DNA of 39,611 nt from Hymenopellis radicata. Its lineage: Eukaryota > Basidiomycota > Agaricomycetes > Agaricales > Physalacriaceae. Positions 29,689-39,611 of the stretch are shown in pieces. Location of the stretch: contig JADNRX010000474.1 in NCBI GenBank assembly GCA_015501595.1, forward strand, positions 1 to 39,611. Reading direction: 5' to 3'. Numbering within the stretch: position 1 is the first letter of the stretch; every line of letters starts with the position of its first letter. The position numbers and the translations under genes were made by a program. The notes under the pieces were generated by a model, which was given only the letters and a program-made list of their open reading frames with translations, was not told where the DNA came from and searched no databases.

Positions 29689-32431
29689 CGGAACGCCACG
29701 ATTATCTGGCGACCTGATTTGACCCTTAAATCTGATGATGACGTAGCTCCATACAGTCACCCTTCTTGTCCCGGGGACATGTTCGGCCTAGAATCCGGGC
29801 GGTATTAGAGACACGGTCCCCAGGAAAGAACATCAACGCCTCGGTGTAACGCTTGGCAAGGGCGTAGTGCTAATCATGGCACCCCACATGATTGATCCCG
29901 ACTGCACAAAGCCCACGCAGTGTTCGCAAGAATAGAATGTAGCCATCGGGGAAAGCAGATCTTGCGTATGTCGTGAGTGCGGTATCATTTCATTAGACTC
30001 GCGGCGGCGATCAAGGTGACAGGTAATGCACCACGACCTAAACGTTCATCTTCATCCTCGCCTCAATCGAGGAGTTCCTCCGGAAGAGAGCACTACGTGT
30101 CAATCGATAACGGCCCGTCGTGGGTAAGAGGATGCCGAACCTATGCATAGAACCGCAGGAGGTCAGCATCTCGTACAGCGAATGGGTTTCCTCTGCGTCG
30201 GCATTTTACGCGACTAGTGCCTCGCCTCGTGGGTGAAAGGGAACAAGCCGTGAACAAATTGTAATACTCGGACATTGCCACACAGATTCTCGCAAACAGC
30301 CGGTGATTGGCGGCTGCCTTACATACGGGGCGAGCCCCGCGCTGATGGACGCGACACCAAATCGCCAACGCCCGTGCACCCTAGAATTCCAATCGGTCAG
30401 AAACACGGCTACAGCCGGCACTCTCACATACCCGGGTCGAGTCACATTTTGTGATGTTGGCGGGGTGTGTGTCCTGAAGCTAAGCTGTCTGAGCGTCATC
30501 TATAGGTCCGCCGACATCAGAAACATGAGACGGAGGAACAATAGAGTACAATCGAGAGCTTATCCAGACTCTCAGAGTACGTGATGGACCACAACACTAC
30601 CACAACACCTGGCTTTTCGGTGCTAACCGAACCGGCGGTTGATGAAGACTGTTGGAGGGCCACTCGTCACTAGTCAAGCGTGTGAGGACAACACATCCCA
30701 ACGCGGCCATTGAACGCTGGACTGGATGCGGAAACAAAAATAGTGCATTGAGTTGAAAGTAATGAACATATTGAGTAAGGGGTGCAAGGCAAACCGGTAC
30801 TTTGCATGGACCGAGGTTGAAGACGGGGTTTTCAGCACAAAGGCAGTCGGGCACAAAGGGGCGTCCTGCGACAACGGCTGAAGGCTGGGCATGTGTCAGT
30901 ATGCACCAACAGGGCAGATGAGGGACCATATGCACCTCGACGTTCCCGCGAAATGGAGGATACGGAGCCTGAACGCCACGGCAAATCATGAGGGACAGCA
31001 TTTGATGTTGGGGGTAAACATTCCTCTGGTATCCCCACAGGTCCCAACACAGCAAGAAATAGGAGATTATGTGGTAGTGATTTATACCAGTCCCTGAGCG
31101 CGCATTGGAGCAAGGCCATCACATCGCTGAACAAATTTCAGCAAAAGACGGGGGGTGAAACAGGGAAAACATACGCCACGCGACTTCAAGCTTTATTCTA
31201 TGGGTCTGGCAGGTCCTCATGGGAGACCCTTGGAGGGCAACAGAGGTAGAAAGGCGGTAGAAACGACGTCCAGAAACCGGGGATACTGCTAGTGGTCGAC
31301 GGGCTATACGGAGCTGAAGAATGGTGCCATCTAGACGGTCCGTGCGGCATCCGTCCCACTGGGATAGTCGTGCCCGTCGGCGTCGTAGGTGTTGTCGTCG
31401 TCGCGGCGAACAGCGAGCATGCTGCTGATGATGGTGGTAAGAAGCAAATGAGAACAACCGGCCCGGATCGGCTTCGAGGTGGATCAAGTGACTTACTGCG
31501 CCTCAACTTGGCCTCAACATTCCCAAGTCGTCCCTCGATTTTCTCCTATGAAACTGACAGTAGCCGAATCCAGAATCAGGTACATCAGCCGACTAACTGC
31601 GGCTCTCAGTGCTGTCGTTGCCTCTATCCTCGCCTAACACAGTAGCCGGCTTGTCCGTAGCCTGTCCCTTGTCCTCTTGAGCTACGAATATAATCGGAAC
31701 CCATGCTCGGGGCATTCGATTCAACCCAATACTCTAAGTATCCAAAAAGGTTCCGCCTTCATAGGACGCCGCGACGCGGGGAATCCCTGGACCACGTTAG
31801 ACTATACACCTGTCCGCACGTTAATCCATGGGGATTTGCGAAGTTCTGCGTCTGCGCACCTTTCTCCTTTAAGGTCTGTAGAATGTATTCATATTGTATT
31901 GCTTTTCGCGATATGTACAGCTACTAGTCGTTTAGTCTTCAACTTGACTTACGTTCAACACGACATTTTGAGAGTGACGGCACTCGGGAAACAGGCTTTC
32001 TGTAATTCTAGCTGACCTTCAAGCAAGGATCAATGTGGCGCATATATCATTAGTTCCCTCCGACATTCTATCGAAAGTTGCCGAGTGCCAACATCTCTAG
32101 TGACGCTTCAAGCGCATCAAGTCTTCAAAACTACGTCGCACAGATTGAAGCTTCAGAAGTCTAGAAGATCACTACTCGAAAGGCATGTTTCCAGTGACTA
32201 CGGGGTGGAAACAAGCTTTGCGTATAATTTATTCGAAGGATTTCTGGATGAGTGTAGGTTTATGGTAAAACTACGGGGCCGCTAAGCACTGAAAGCAGAC
32301 TCAACATAAGCTTGTCGTCAAGCTGTCAATTCTGCCTAGTAAGGGAGACGAGCTGAGCACCTGTGTGCAGCAAAACGAACATGGAAGTTCTACGCCAACT
32401 ACAAATCATTGAGTGGCAGTCAAGTTAAGAA
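29689..32431. other. Long gene-poor stretch
   Basis: About 2.7 kb with many short open frames on both strands, none recognised. A minus-strand run near 29870-29760 (HYALAKRYTEALMFFPGDRV) looks coding-like but could not be placed in a family. A proline/threonine-rich frame lies near 31198-31506 on the minus strand. No repeats were shared with the rest of the window. Confidence 0.35.
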
Positions 32432-32553
32432 AGGTCTTGCTGGGATTCGAACCCAGATCTACCCATGGACTGCCTGCAGCACCGCACCCAGAGACTCGAG
32501 TGCGGGACTGCAGGCTCTTGACCGGGGAATGTTTGCCATTACACCACAAGGCC
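32432..32553 (-). tRNA. tRNA-like gene with a hairpin intron, isotype unresolved
   Basis: On the minus strand GGCCTTG (5') pairs with CAAGACC (3') with one C-A mismatch. The D arm GTGT...ACAT and T arm CTGGG-TTCGAAT-CCCAG are regular, and the B box GGTTCGAATCC is a perfect Pol III consensus. By position the anticodon would be CAA, but the short variable loop does not fit a tRNA-Leu and the anticodon stem pairs over only three of five positions. Between the halves lies an intron of about 50 nt that folds on itself: GCCTGCAG with CTGCAGGC, and CCGCAC with GTGCGG. It could be a tRNA with an unusual intron or a decayed tRNA. Only three T follow the 3' end. Confidence 0.55.
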
Positions 32554-33333
32554 TAGCTAGACACGGCTATCAATGTCATAACATGATGGGATTGGAAAAG
32601 AACTTCAACTTGCGGAGAAGTCAGAACTTCTGACCTCGGAGGTCGGCCCGAATCACGTGACAGAAGCCCTAACCAATTGGCGCGCGTCTTGGCCGTCCTT
32701 TCCCGCCGTCGTCCGCTCTTGGCCAATAACTCTTACTTAGTCAATGTGGATACAGTCCCACAATGCCTGGCCAAAGTTTTCACGTTCTGAAGAGAAGGCA
32801 CATTCCCGGAGTGCCGACCGTCGCTAGTTTGTGCCCTGCTACGCGCGGTTTAGTCGCTGTCTCCGTTACCATGTACGGTACAGAAGGCTCTGTGTGGGCC
32901 TATGGCACGAACCTCCTATATCACAAATATTCGGTGGCCCGCTGACCTAGAACTTCTCTGCCCAGATGAGATGGAAGCATACAAGTCGACGATCGTCGTG
33001 TGAACGCGACCTCTGGTCCAAGCGCTCACAGTCGTATTCATTATACGTAAATGCACGTTCTTGAGGTACTTCAGTCTTAGCTCCCGCTCCTTGAATATTA
33101 CTTGTGTTGGCTGATGCATTCTTTGTAGAAACGTCAAGGGCGTTCTCGTCGAATCCGTCCTCTACCCTCGATTCATTGCCTCACGTACGTCTGTCTTTGG
33201 TTGACATGGGCTCCTCCTATCCACCTCTGCAGCGATGTCCAAGCTCCTTACCTCTATTCTGGTTCAAACCGAACGTCGTATGAATACGACATCAAGTAAA
33301 GCCAGCCTGAAATGTCTTCCGCCTCTACATTCG
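32554..33333. other. Stretch before the PKD-domain gene, no gene seen
   Basis: Only short open frames. The right end is the promoter of the next gene. Confidence 0.4.
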
Positions 33334-33340
33334 TATAAAA
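33334..33340 (+). promoter_or_regulatory. TATA box of the PKD-domain gene
   Basis: TATAAAA, 69 bp upstream of the ATG at 33403. Confidence 0.6.
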
Positions 33341-33402
33341 ATGCTCCCTTTCCATCCATGCTGCCCATCGCACCCTGCGTTCCTCCCTTTCTTTAAATCG
33401 AA

Positions 33403-35932
33403 ATGCTTCGTCCTATATGGACTGCTCTCAGTGTCGCTCTTTTCTCTATTCATACCGTTCTTGGTCAAGTAACGTCGGTGCCGTATGACCCGTCGCCTTT
33501 TTGCGACTATAGGATACATCACCGGGTTCGTCTTCATTTCTCCATGTATTCCCAGGGCTTTGGCTTATGCTTATCCTAGTGGAACTCTGAACAATGCCTC
33601 CGACGTCCTTTCAGGCGGAACCTTGACGCTGAACGGCAACATCGAACTCGTCATTCCGCGAAACCTCCTTGTCAACACGCCCTCGCTTACCGCAGTAGCT
33701 TGGGGCGAGATGTTCACCCCGATGGTGTTCTCAATTTACCACTATGGCCTGAAATCAGCTGGGAGGCACAGGTCAGGCTCTCCCATTCGTTGATCTCAAG
33801 GTCTAAACGGCATTCAGGTTTTCGTAAATTACATCAACGGCCAAAAGATCGCCGGCATCGTCTACGTTTTCCAGGAAATCGCCAACATCAATGAAGGCTT
33901 TATCACAGCCATCGATTACGAAAAGGGTGAAATGCGCATTGACGGCACGTTCGGCGATTTGACGACAGGACAGCGCGTTGTTATCAATGATCCTGGTTAG
34001 TCACTTTGGTGGTAAATCCCGGCGAGGAGCTGACATTCTGTTTGAAGTCGGCCGTTATGGATTAGTCCACGGCGACTGGCCTCTGTGGACTGCAGACACC
34101 GACAACCCGTCCGTCGCAGCCTCGACTGGGTTTCCCGTGTGTCTTCCCCGTGTAGATCCTGCCGTGGAACTGGACATCTTGTGCCCGGACTATAACCGAC
34201 CTGTCGACGCGTCGGGTACGCCACTGACTGGCTTGTCAGTACTCTATCTATTATCGATCTATATATACTGATTTAGATGATCTGTGCATAGTACCTTTGC
34301 TGCTCCGCCCGTCGCAGCGGGACAGCCCGACCCGAATCTCTTTTGTTCCCTTGAAAGTTGGCGACTTCATCATCTATAGTGCAACTCTAGTTCAAGATGC
34401 TAACGGGGAAAGGCTCCTAGCTGCGTACACTATTGATGCCAATTTGGGTATCTTTACAACACCTGGAACAATGTAGGCGACTTCATTCATAACGATCTAT
34501 TACGGTTACTCACATGTATCCTAGACCTGCTTACCTGCGGATTGAAACCCTCCAAGCTGGGATCAATGGAGGTGAGTAAATGTCACCCATGACTTACTCT
34601 ACCTACCCAACGCCTTTTCGCAGATCCTGCCGGCGAAATCGCTCAGACACGAGTAAGTCCCCTCTCTTCATTTCCCGAAGACGCTACAACCTAATCTTCA
34701 AACCAGGTCGAAGGCTATATCACCGACGAAACCGCCACTATCTCCATCTTCGTCATCGAAGTCGATCCCTGCACCGGCGAACAAAGCGAACGACTGTGGG
34801 GATCCGCCATTCCCCGCACCACCGGGCGTAAAGGGCAATGGCGCTTCCGCGTCAACGGCGATACAGCCGGTCTTGCGCCTTATACGCGGGAAGTCGTCGT
34901 CCGCGTGTCCGGTGGAACTGTGGCTACTCCCAACTCGATTCTCGCTGGTCAATTCGTCTCGCCATACCCTCCAGATGGCTTCGTCTTCCCGGAGCTGCTC
35001 GTCTTTGGAGATCCGCAGATCCCACATGAGTTCCAGCTGTTTGAGCATCTGGTTAACGGGTACGGGCCGTGGCTGGGAGGTATTCCTGGGGTACCTCAAG
35101 CGGTGACGGGCCCGGTGGTAGGGCAGTTGAATCCGTGGCCAGGTGGGTATTGACATCCGAGCGATACAGATGCTGATGAAAGATATGCGTAGGTGTTGGA
35201 ACACCTGCCATCATTGACTGTCCCGTTATCGATCCTCTAGTACCCGTAGTGGACGCAGGTCCCGATATCACTGTGGTCTCTGGCCAAAATGTGTTACTTT
35301 CAGGCTCAATCGCGAATGAAGTAGATGGTACGCTGTTCTAGTGGACTATGTTCATGTGTATCTAATGACGGCGTATAGTGGGGAACGTCACCTTCGCTTG
35401 GACGCAGATCTCGGGTCCGACTGTCACGCTGGCTGGGACTGACACGATCAACGCCACCTTCGTAGCGCCTATAGTTTCAACACTGACCACTGTCGTGTTC
35501 TCATTGACCGCATCGTCTGATGCCGGATCGACTACTGACAGTGTGGCAATTACCATTAATCCCTCTGCTGCTGTTGATTTCGTACGTGGATGCATTGCCC
35601 TTTCTTGATCTGTTCTTTACGCTTTTAATTATAGATTACATTGGAAGAGGTGTCGTGGAAGAGCGGACGAGGTTCCGGCCTGTTGACTGTTATAGCCACA
35701 ACCAACAGCGCATCTTCCGCGTTGTTTATGTCTGTGAGTACATATCACTGCGTCACTTGCAGTGAAGGCTGATGACTGCTTACAGGCCACTAACCCGAAC
35801 ATTGACCGCTTGGCAATGTCACCTTTAGGCGGGAACCGCTTCCAGATCGTCGTGTCCGTGAGACCGGCGCCGATGTCGGTGACTGTCTCTTCAAGTCTCG
35901 GTGCTTCCACTACAACCTTCACTATTACTTGA
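33403..35932 (+). pseudogene. Secreted PKD-domain protein, 12 exons, three 1-nt indels
   Basis: Exons: 33403-33525, 33580-33771, 33818-33995, 34048-34234, 34292-34472, 34525-34571, 34624-34652, 34707-35142, 35193-35327, 35379-35581, 35635-35733, 35786-35932, giving about 651 residues. It starts with a signal peptide (MLRPIWTALSVALFSIHTVL). The middle has ASDVLSGGTLTLNGN, NTPSLTAVAWGEMF, STGFPVCLPRVDP and GRKGQWRFRVNGDTAG, blocks I associate with an uncharacterised Agaricomycete secreted family. A PKD (Ig-like beta) domain lies at about residues 470-570 (NVTFAWTQISGPTVTLAG). Phases agree throughout except for three apparent indels: an extra T near 33501 in a T run, a missing base near 33719 in a C run, and an extra T near 34343 in a T run. 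All sit in homopolymers, so sequencing error is a real alternative to pseudogenisation. The likely location is cell wall or extracellular; function unknown. Confidence 0.78.
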
Positions 35933-36194
35933 GGACTATGCTTTCCATCTTATTCCATGTGTGTACGATTGTGATTCAGAAATGCAGTACCCATACTTCA
36001 CCAAAGCGGTCCGCATTGATGTTCGATTCGTAGATTCGCTAAGCCGCCTGGGTGGACAAGAGTCAAGCTCTGAATTACGACCTTCAGAGCACATATTGAA
36101 CGGTATCATAACGAACGATAAGTGGGCGGAGGCCCAAGCGATGTAGATGTGATAGACGTCTTCCCAATACACGTCAGTTCACGTTTCAGATCCG
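35933..36194. other. Convergent intergenic gap
   Basis: Separates the 3' ends of the plus-strand PKD gene and the minus-strand DUF6534 gene. Nothing was recognised inside. Confidence 0.5.
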
Positions 36195-37801
36195 CTAGAA
36201 GATGCTTACGACTTCTGGATCTGCTGGCGGGTTCGCAGGCATTCCACCAGTAAAGGGATGAATTACATCCACTCCGTCACCGAACGCATCAGACCGTGGT
36301 CCCGCGAAGGCGCGCAAAGTCCCCGCTTCGCGCTGCGACATGGGACTAGGTGCTCGCGTCGACATTGGATCCAAGTCCATATACGAGTTCCCCGAGTTAT
36401 GGCCGCGTTGCCGTCTGTTGAGATCGACGAGGAGAATGTTGGAGTATCTAGAATGAGAGTAGTGAGTTTCGTCGAAAGGGAGGAGAGCAGTCTCACAGCT
36501 TTCCGACCAAGTATATACTGTTCGTATAAGGTTAGCTCGCTTGCTTACGGATGAGAGGCTTGACCAGACATACACCGTTATGTTTGGGTATGCTATCGGA
36601 ACTTTGACAAAGAAAGCGACGTGACAAAGCGAGGCGAGTGCTGCGAGAACACTGCTCTGCATGGTGCGACTAACTACGGGGACGAGAACACTTTCATTCA
36701 GCATATTTCCCTTGAAGGTCCACAACTGCAGTGGTGTAAGCGACTCAGGTGAGATGATAAGGAGAGACACTCACGAGGTATGAAAATACGCCAGCGATAA
36801 TCATATCGCAGGGGAGCGCGATACCCGACCAAATCTAGTTGCCCAATCAAGGCCTCGGACTTTCCCTCGCAATAAGATTATCAGCTTTACCTTTGCGACG
36901 TCACTAAGTTGTTTGGTTGCGCTGACTGACTTCAAGTCGAGAAACTGCATCCGATGTTCGGCGTACTGGGACAGGCAGTTGAATGAGTGACTTACGAGGA
37001 CCCCAAACGCGATACCGGTGGAACACTGGGCGATGGAGATCTTAGGACAATGATACCATCAGTCAAGCTCCATGTTTTAGAGAAGACTCACTAGGGCAAC
37101 AAGGACCCCAAGAATAGTAAACAGCAGTCGACGTCCTAAAGCATGAATTCGCCTTCAAGTTATCAGCGTTGGCGGCAGGCTCAGCATGAGCAAACCGCAC
37201 CAAGAAAAATACAGTTGAACGACAGTGGTAACTGGAGTAACACGTTATACGAGTTCGAAGACAAGACGTCAAGTGGCTGACCGAGGGTGACAGGAATCGC
37301 CCTTGCCGTGAAGCTTGACAGTGGTGATACCAGAGCGACTACATTTCCCCATTCAACGGAAAGCAGTTGGCGCACAGCGTGCGTTGCCAAACCAGTCTCA
37401 GCGATTTCGACAGCGAAGACAAAATATACTAGTCATGGGATATTAATCAATGTAGTCTAGAGAAGGTCTCCGGAGACAGACCGAGGCAACAAGCGGCTTT
37501 CTATCTGTCTTGAGGTACCAGATTGTGTAAAGATCTTTTTAACGAATCAGAAGCAAGTTTCGTTGCCAGTGCCAGAGAGCCGTACAGACTTGAATGGATA
37601 AGACACCGAAGAAAGCCCAGTCCAAGAGCGCGCCATAGAGCTAGGGAAATCACAATTGATCACAGAGTATTCGGCTCGAGAAAGGGTGCGCACGAGAGGA
37701 TCAGTCCTGAGATTGTTATCAAAACGACGAATGAAGCTACAGACAGCAGTCTACTCACACCGTTGTAAGGTTTAGTGCAGTGGTGGTCGTGGACGACATG
37801 A
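36195..37801 (-). CDS. DUF6534-type multipass membrane protein
   Basis: Exons on the minus strand: 37801-37761, 37706-37694, 37640-37586, 37534-37478, 37428-37282, 37231-37201, 37152-37092, 37040-36891, 36834-36775 and 36725-36195, giving 1,146 nt, about 381 residues, unbroken. The protein reads MSSTTTTALNLTT, then PLLYGALLDWAFFGVLSIQV, FAVEIAETGLATHAV, VQLYFSWRIHALGRR, LLFTILGVLVALISIAQ, WSGIALPCDMIIAGVFSYL, SSVLAALASLCHVAFFVK and YSNILLVDLNRRQRG. This is the order of the Agaricomycete DUF6534 family: about seven membrane segments, a W.L..Y..SWR block, and the final Y.N.LL..LN.R motif before a polar tail. Its function is unknown. The second exon is only 13 nt. About 33 residues before YSNILL look like unspliced intron (donor GTAAGC near 36548), but the frame stays open. 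A TATAAATA motif lies 85-92 bp upstream. Confidence 0.78.
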
Positions 37802-37885
37802 TGGAGTTCAAAGCAGATACAAATGAGCGTGGAAGCGTCGAGAGAGCGAAGGAGAAAAGAAGACGGACCACGAGCGTCTGTCTTG

Positions 37886-37893
37886 TATTTATA
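37886..37893 (-). promoter_or_regulatory. TATA box of the DUF6534 gene
   Basis: TATAAATA on the minus strand, about 85-92 bp upstream of the ATG at 37801. Confidence 0.6.
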
Positions 37894-38894
37894 TTGTTTG
37901 AAGAAGGGGATCAAGGGGTGGAACTTGACGACCATCCTAAGTTCTTGATGACGTCCACGCGCTTACCGACACAGCGTGTGCGTGTAGGTTAACCTTCAGT
38001 CTTCATTGTGCATGCCCTAGTGTCGGCATGTCCCACATGTGTTCCTCGGGGAGACGTCGGCCTGATTTCTCAGTGGTGGTGAAGGCATCATCACCCGAAC
38101 GAAGAAGATTTCACCAGTCAAGTTCTCCAGACTCCACAGTGTCTAGTCAAAGTCGCTGGAATCTTCCAGTGAAAGTACAAGAAACAAACAACTCTAAGAA
38201 AAGAAAAATGATTAGCATCGAAAGCTCGTGTCTGGTAGTCATCTTGCGCGATTGTCAGATCATGCTCTTCACACGCGTTGTTGATGCGAATGCCAGTGAG
38301 GCCGCTCCACCTTCTCGTGGTAGGTTACGTCTGGTATCCTTGCTATCCGACGCTGACCTAGACGGATGACAATGAATGAGAGTTAGGAGAGGAGCGGCGT
38401 ACGACTCGTGTGAAGAGTGACCGCCGTCCAAGCAAAGTAGGAAGTGGGGAGTAGTGTGCTTCCCCAATTACTTCACATACATGGATCGTGCTCATGAGAA
38501 AGCCGAGTACGTGAGCGCAAAAGAGTTTGGAGCACGTGACTGCGGCGGAATCTGCCGGTTCTGAGATGCCCTCATCCTCTTCCGCTCTCCAAGACTTAGG
38601 CTTCGACAAATCTTTCCAAGTTCTAGTCCTTCTGCATGCCGAGAGCTGATAAATAAGGAGTTGACTGTTTCTTCCAGCCGATTGTAGGTACGAATAGTAC
38701 GGTGTGTCTCTGCATTTCGAGCGTAGTACTACGATTTGATATACCTGCATTAACCCGCAGTTCCTCTAAAAATGACCCAACGAGAACCACCGGTACGGGT
38801 ACACAAACTACATAAGTGTTCGAAGCCTTGTGCAATGATGAAAACTTCCCTCTTCGAGATTGCTGTCCGCCCTTCCCTATCACAACCCTATCAT
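37894..38894. other. Gene-poor stretch left of the membrane-protein paralog
   Basis: Holds the upstream region of the minus-strand DUF6534 gene and the 3' flank of the paralog. Open frames up to about 130 codons exist, but no family was recognised. Confidence 0.35.
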
Positions 38895-39611
38895 GTCCTC
38901 TACGTTCATTTCGTCCCCAGCTCTTCGTCCATTGGCGATGTCGACGGATGCGAGACGTCTTGACGCACGGAAACATCAGTGTCCAGTACAGAGTTCTCCG
39001 TCCTAGTAGGATGAACACTGGCGAAACGAATGTTCTCGGCGATACTCCTCATGTTGGTACGCATATGTGGGAGCGAGGTTCGCGTCCACGAGTCATTCGG
39101 ACTCGCCTCTCCAGTCATGACGCTCCAATGATCATGGTGGGTGCGGCTGCCTGGTGCGTACATCAGTCTACAAGTCAATGACGCATGATTAGGGAAGTCT
39201 TACCGCCACGGCATTCAACATGCCTTGCGCGTACAAGTTCGCGGAACTGAAGTACGGGAGGTAAAAGTCCCTGAGATACAGGGAAAGATACACTAGATAC
39301 GTGGCGGAGAAGAGGAAAGCGGATTCCACCATTATCTCGATGAGCCCACGGTAGGTGCGTGTGCGTTTTAGTCCGACAATCCGAATAATGCGCACGATGA
39401 TGAGAGAGGTCGTAAGGATACTGATGGATGCTGTGATGGAGTAGTATACAATGATCCAATTGATTTGTGTCAGGGTGCCGGCAAATGTGGTCGTGGGCGG
39501 GAACAGTACCAGCATGTAGAAGACATGGCTAACTGTGGCACTGGCGTCAATAGGCAGTTTCGGAGGAAGTTGAGCACATACTCAGGCCGCCGAGAATACA
39601 GAGCACTGGAA
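38895..39611 (-). pseudogene. Inverted paralog of the 5595-6894 membrane gene, frameshifted
   Basis: The minus strand repeats exons 3 (partial, 39611-39582), 4 (39532-39204) and 5 (39150 down) of the membrane-protein gene at 5595-6894, with the same intron positions and near-identical introns. Exon 4 is 329 nt in both copies and encodes the same IIVYYSITASI and SAFLFSATYLVYLSLYL segments with very few changes. In exon 5 one base is missing near 39121 (GGAGCGTCATG here, GGACGCATCATG there), giving a stop at 39117-39115 directly after MIIGAS. The remaining homology down to about 38895 is out of frame. The 5' part is outside the window, so its condition is unknown. The polar C-terminal tail would be lost. 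Confidence 0.85.

Noticed and set aside
30597..31055. 152-codon minus-strand open frame
   Set aside because: Cysteine- and proline-rich, no recognisable domain or promoter; likely chance.
1..39611. Telomeric or rDNA sequence
   Set aside because: No TTAGGG-type arrays and no rRNA-like conserved stretches were seen.

Overview
The window is nuclear DNA of a filamentous basidiomycete, most likely an Agaricomycete. The evidence is intron-dense genes with introns of about 45-60 bp, an Agaricomycete-style F-box/leucine-rich protein, two fungal multipass membrane families, an M36 fungalysin, a secreted PKD-domain protein and a fungal Ty1/copia element. I cannot name the genus. Many stretches are gene-poor and decayed.

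Layout. At the left edge (about 640-1640) lie two back-to-back gene stumps: the C-terminal tail of an NRPS-like reductase on the minus strand and the C-terminal half of an aldo/keto reductase on the plus strand. An ECM3/PIN-like membrane transporter gene (1917-3765, seven exons, two apparent 1-nt deletions) follows. A five-exon membrane-protein gene (5595-6894) is intact, and a close inverted paralog runs off the right edge (to 39611) with a frameshift. An intact four-exon fungalysin gene occupies 9358-11887 on the minus strand.

The centre is a transposon pile-up around an intron-containing tRNA-Pro gene (12548-12627). A 244-bp MITE with TA target duplication lies just upstream. About 400 bp downstream starts a copia retrotransposon (13032-20952) with LTRs that look identical, a 5-bp target duplication (GCCCC) and an uninterrupted Gag-Pol frame. 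That element is itself split inside its RNase H domain by a 2,646-bp non-autonomous DNA element (17892-20537) with about 68-bp terminal inverted repeats, TTAAGAT-rich ends and four copies of a hairpin module. Further right, a 500-bp tandem duplication (21911 to about 23445) carries a third insertion of about 547 bp in its second unit.

The right third has an F-box gene with one apparent frameshift (24633-26284), a cyclophilin gene with a 1-nt deletion and no visible start codon (28797 to about 29500, minus), a tRNA-like sequence with a hairpin intron (32432-32553, minus), a 12-exon secreted PKD-domain gene with three 1-nt indels (33403-35932), and an intact ten-exon DUF6534-type membrane protein gene with a 13-nt microexon (36195-37801, minus).

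There is no operon logic here. The main themes are nested and recent transposition next to a tRNA gene, and widespread 1-nt indels in host genes beside long undamaged frames (Gag-Pol, fungalysin, DUF6534). All splice sites were placed by eye from GT/AG signals, reading-frame continuity and remembered family motifs; no search was run.
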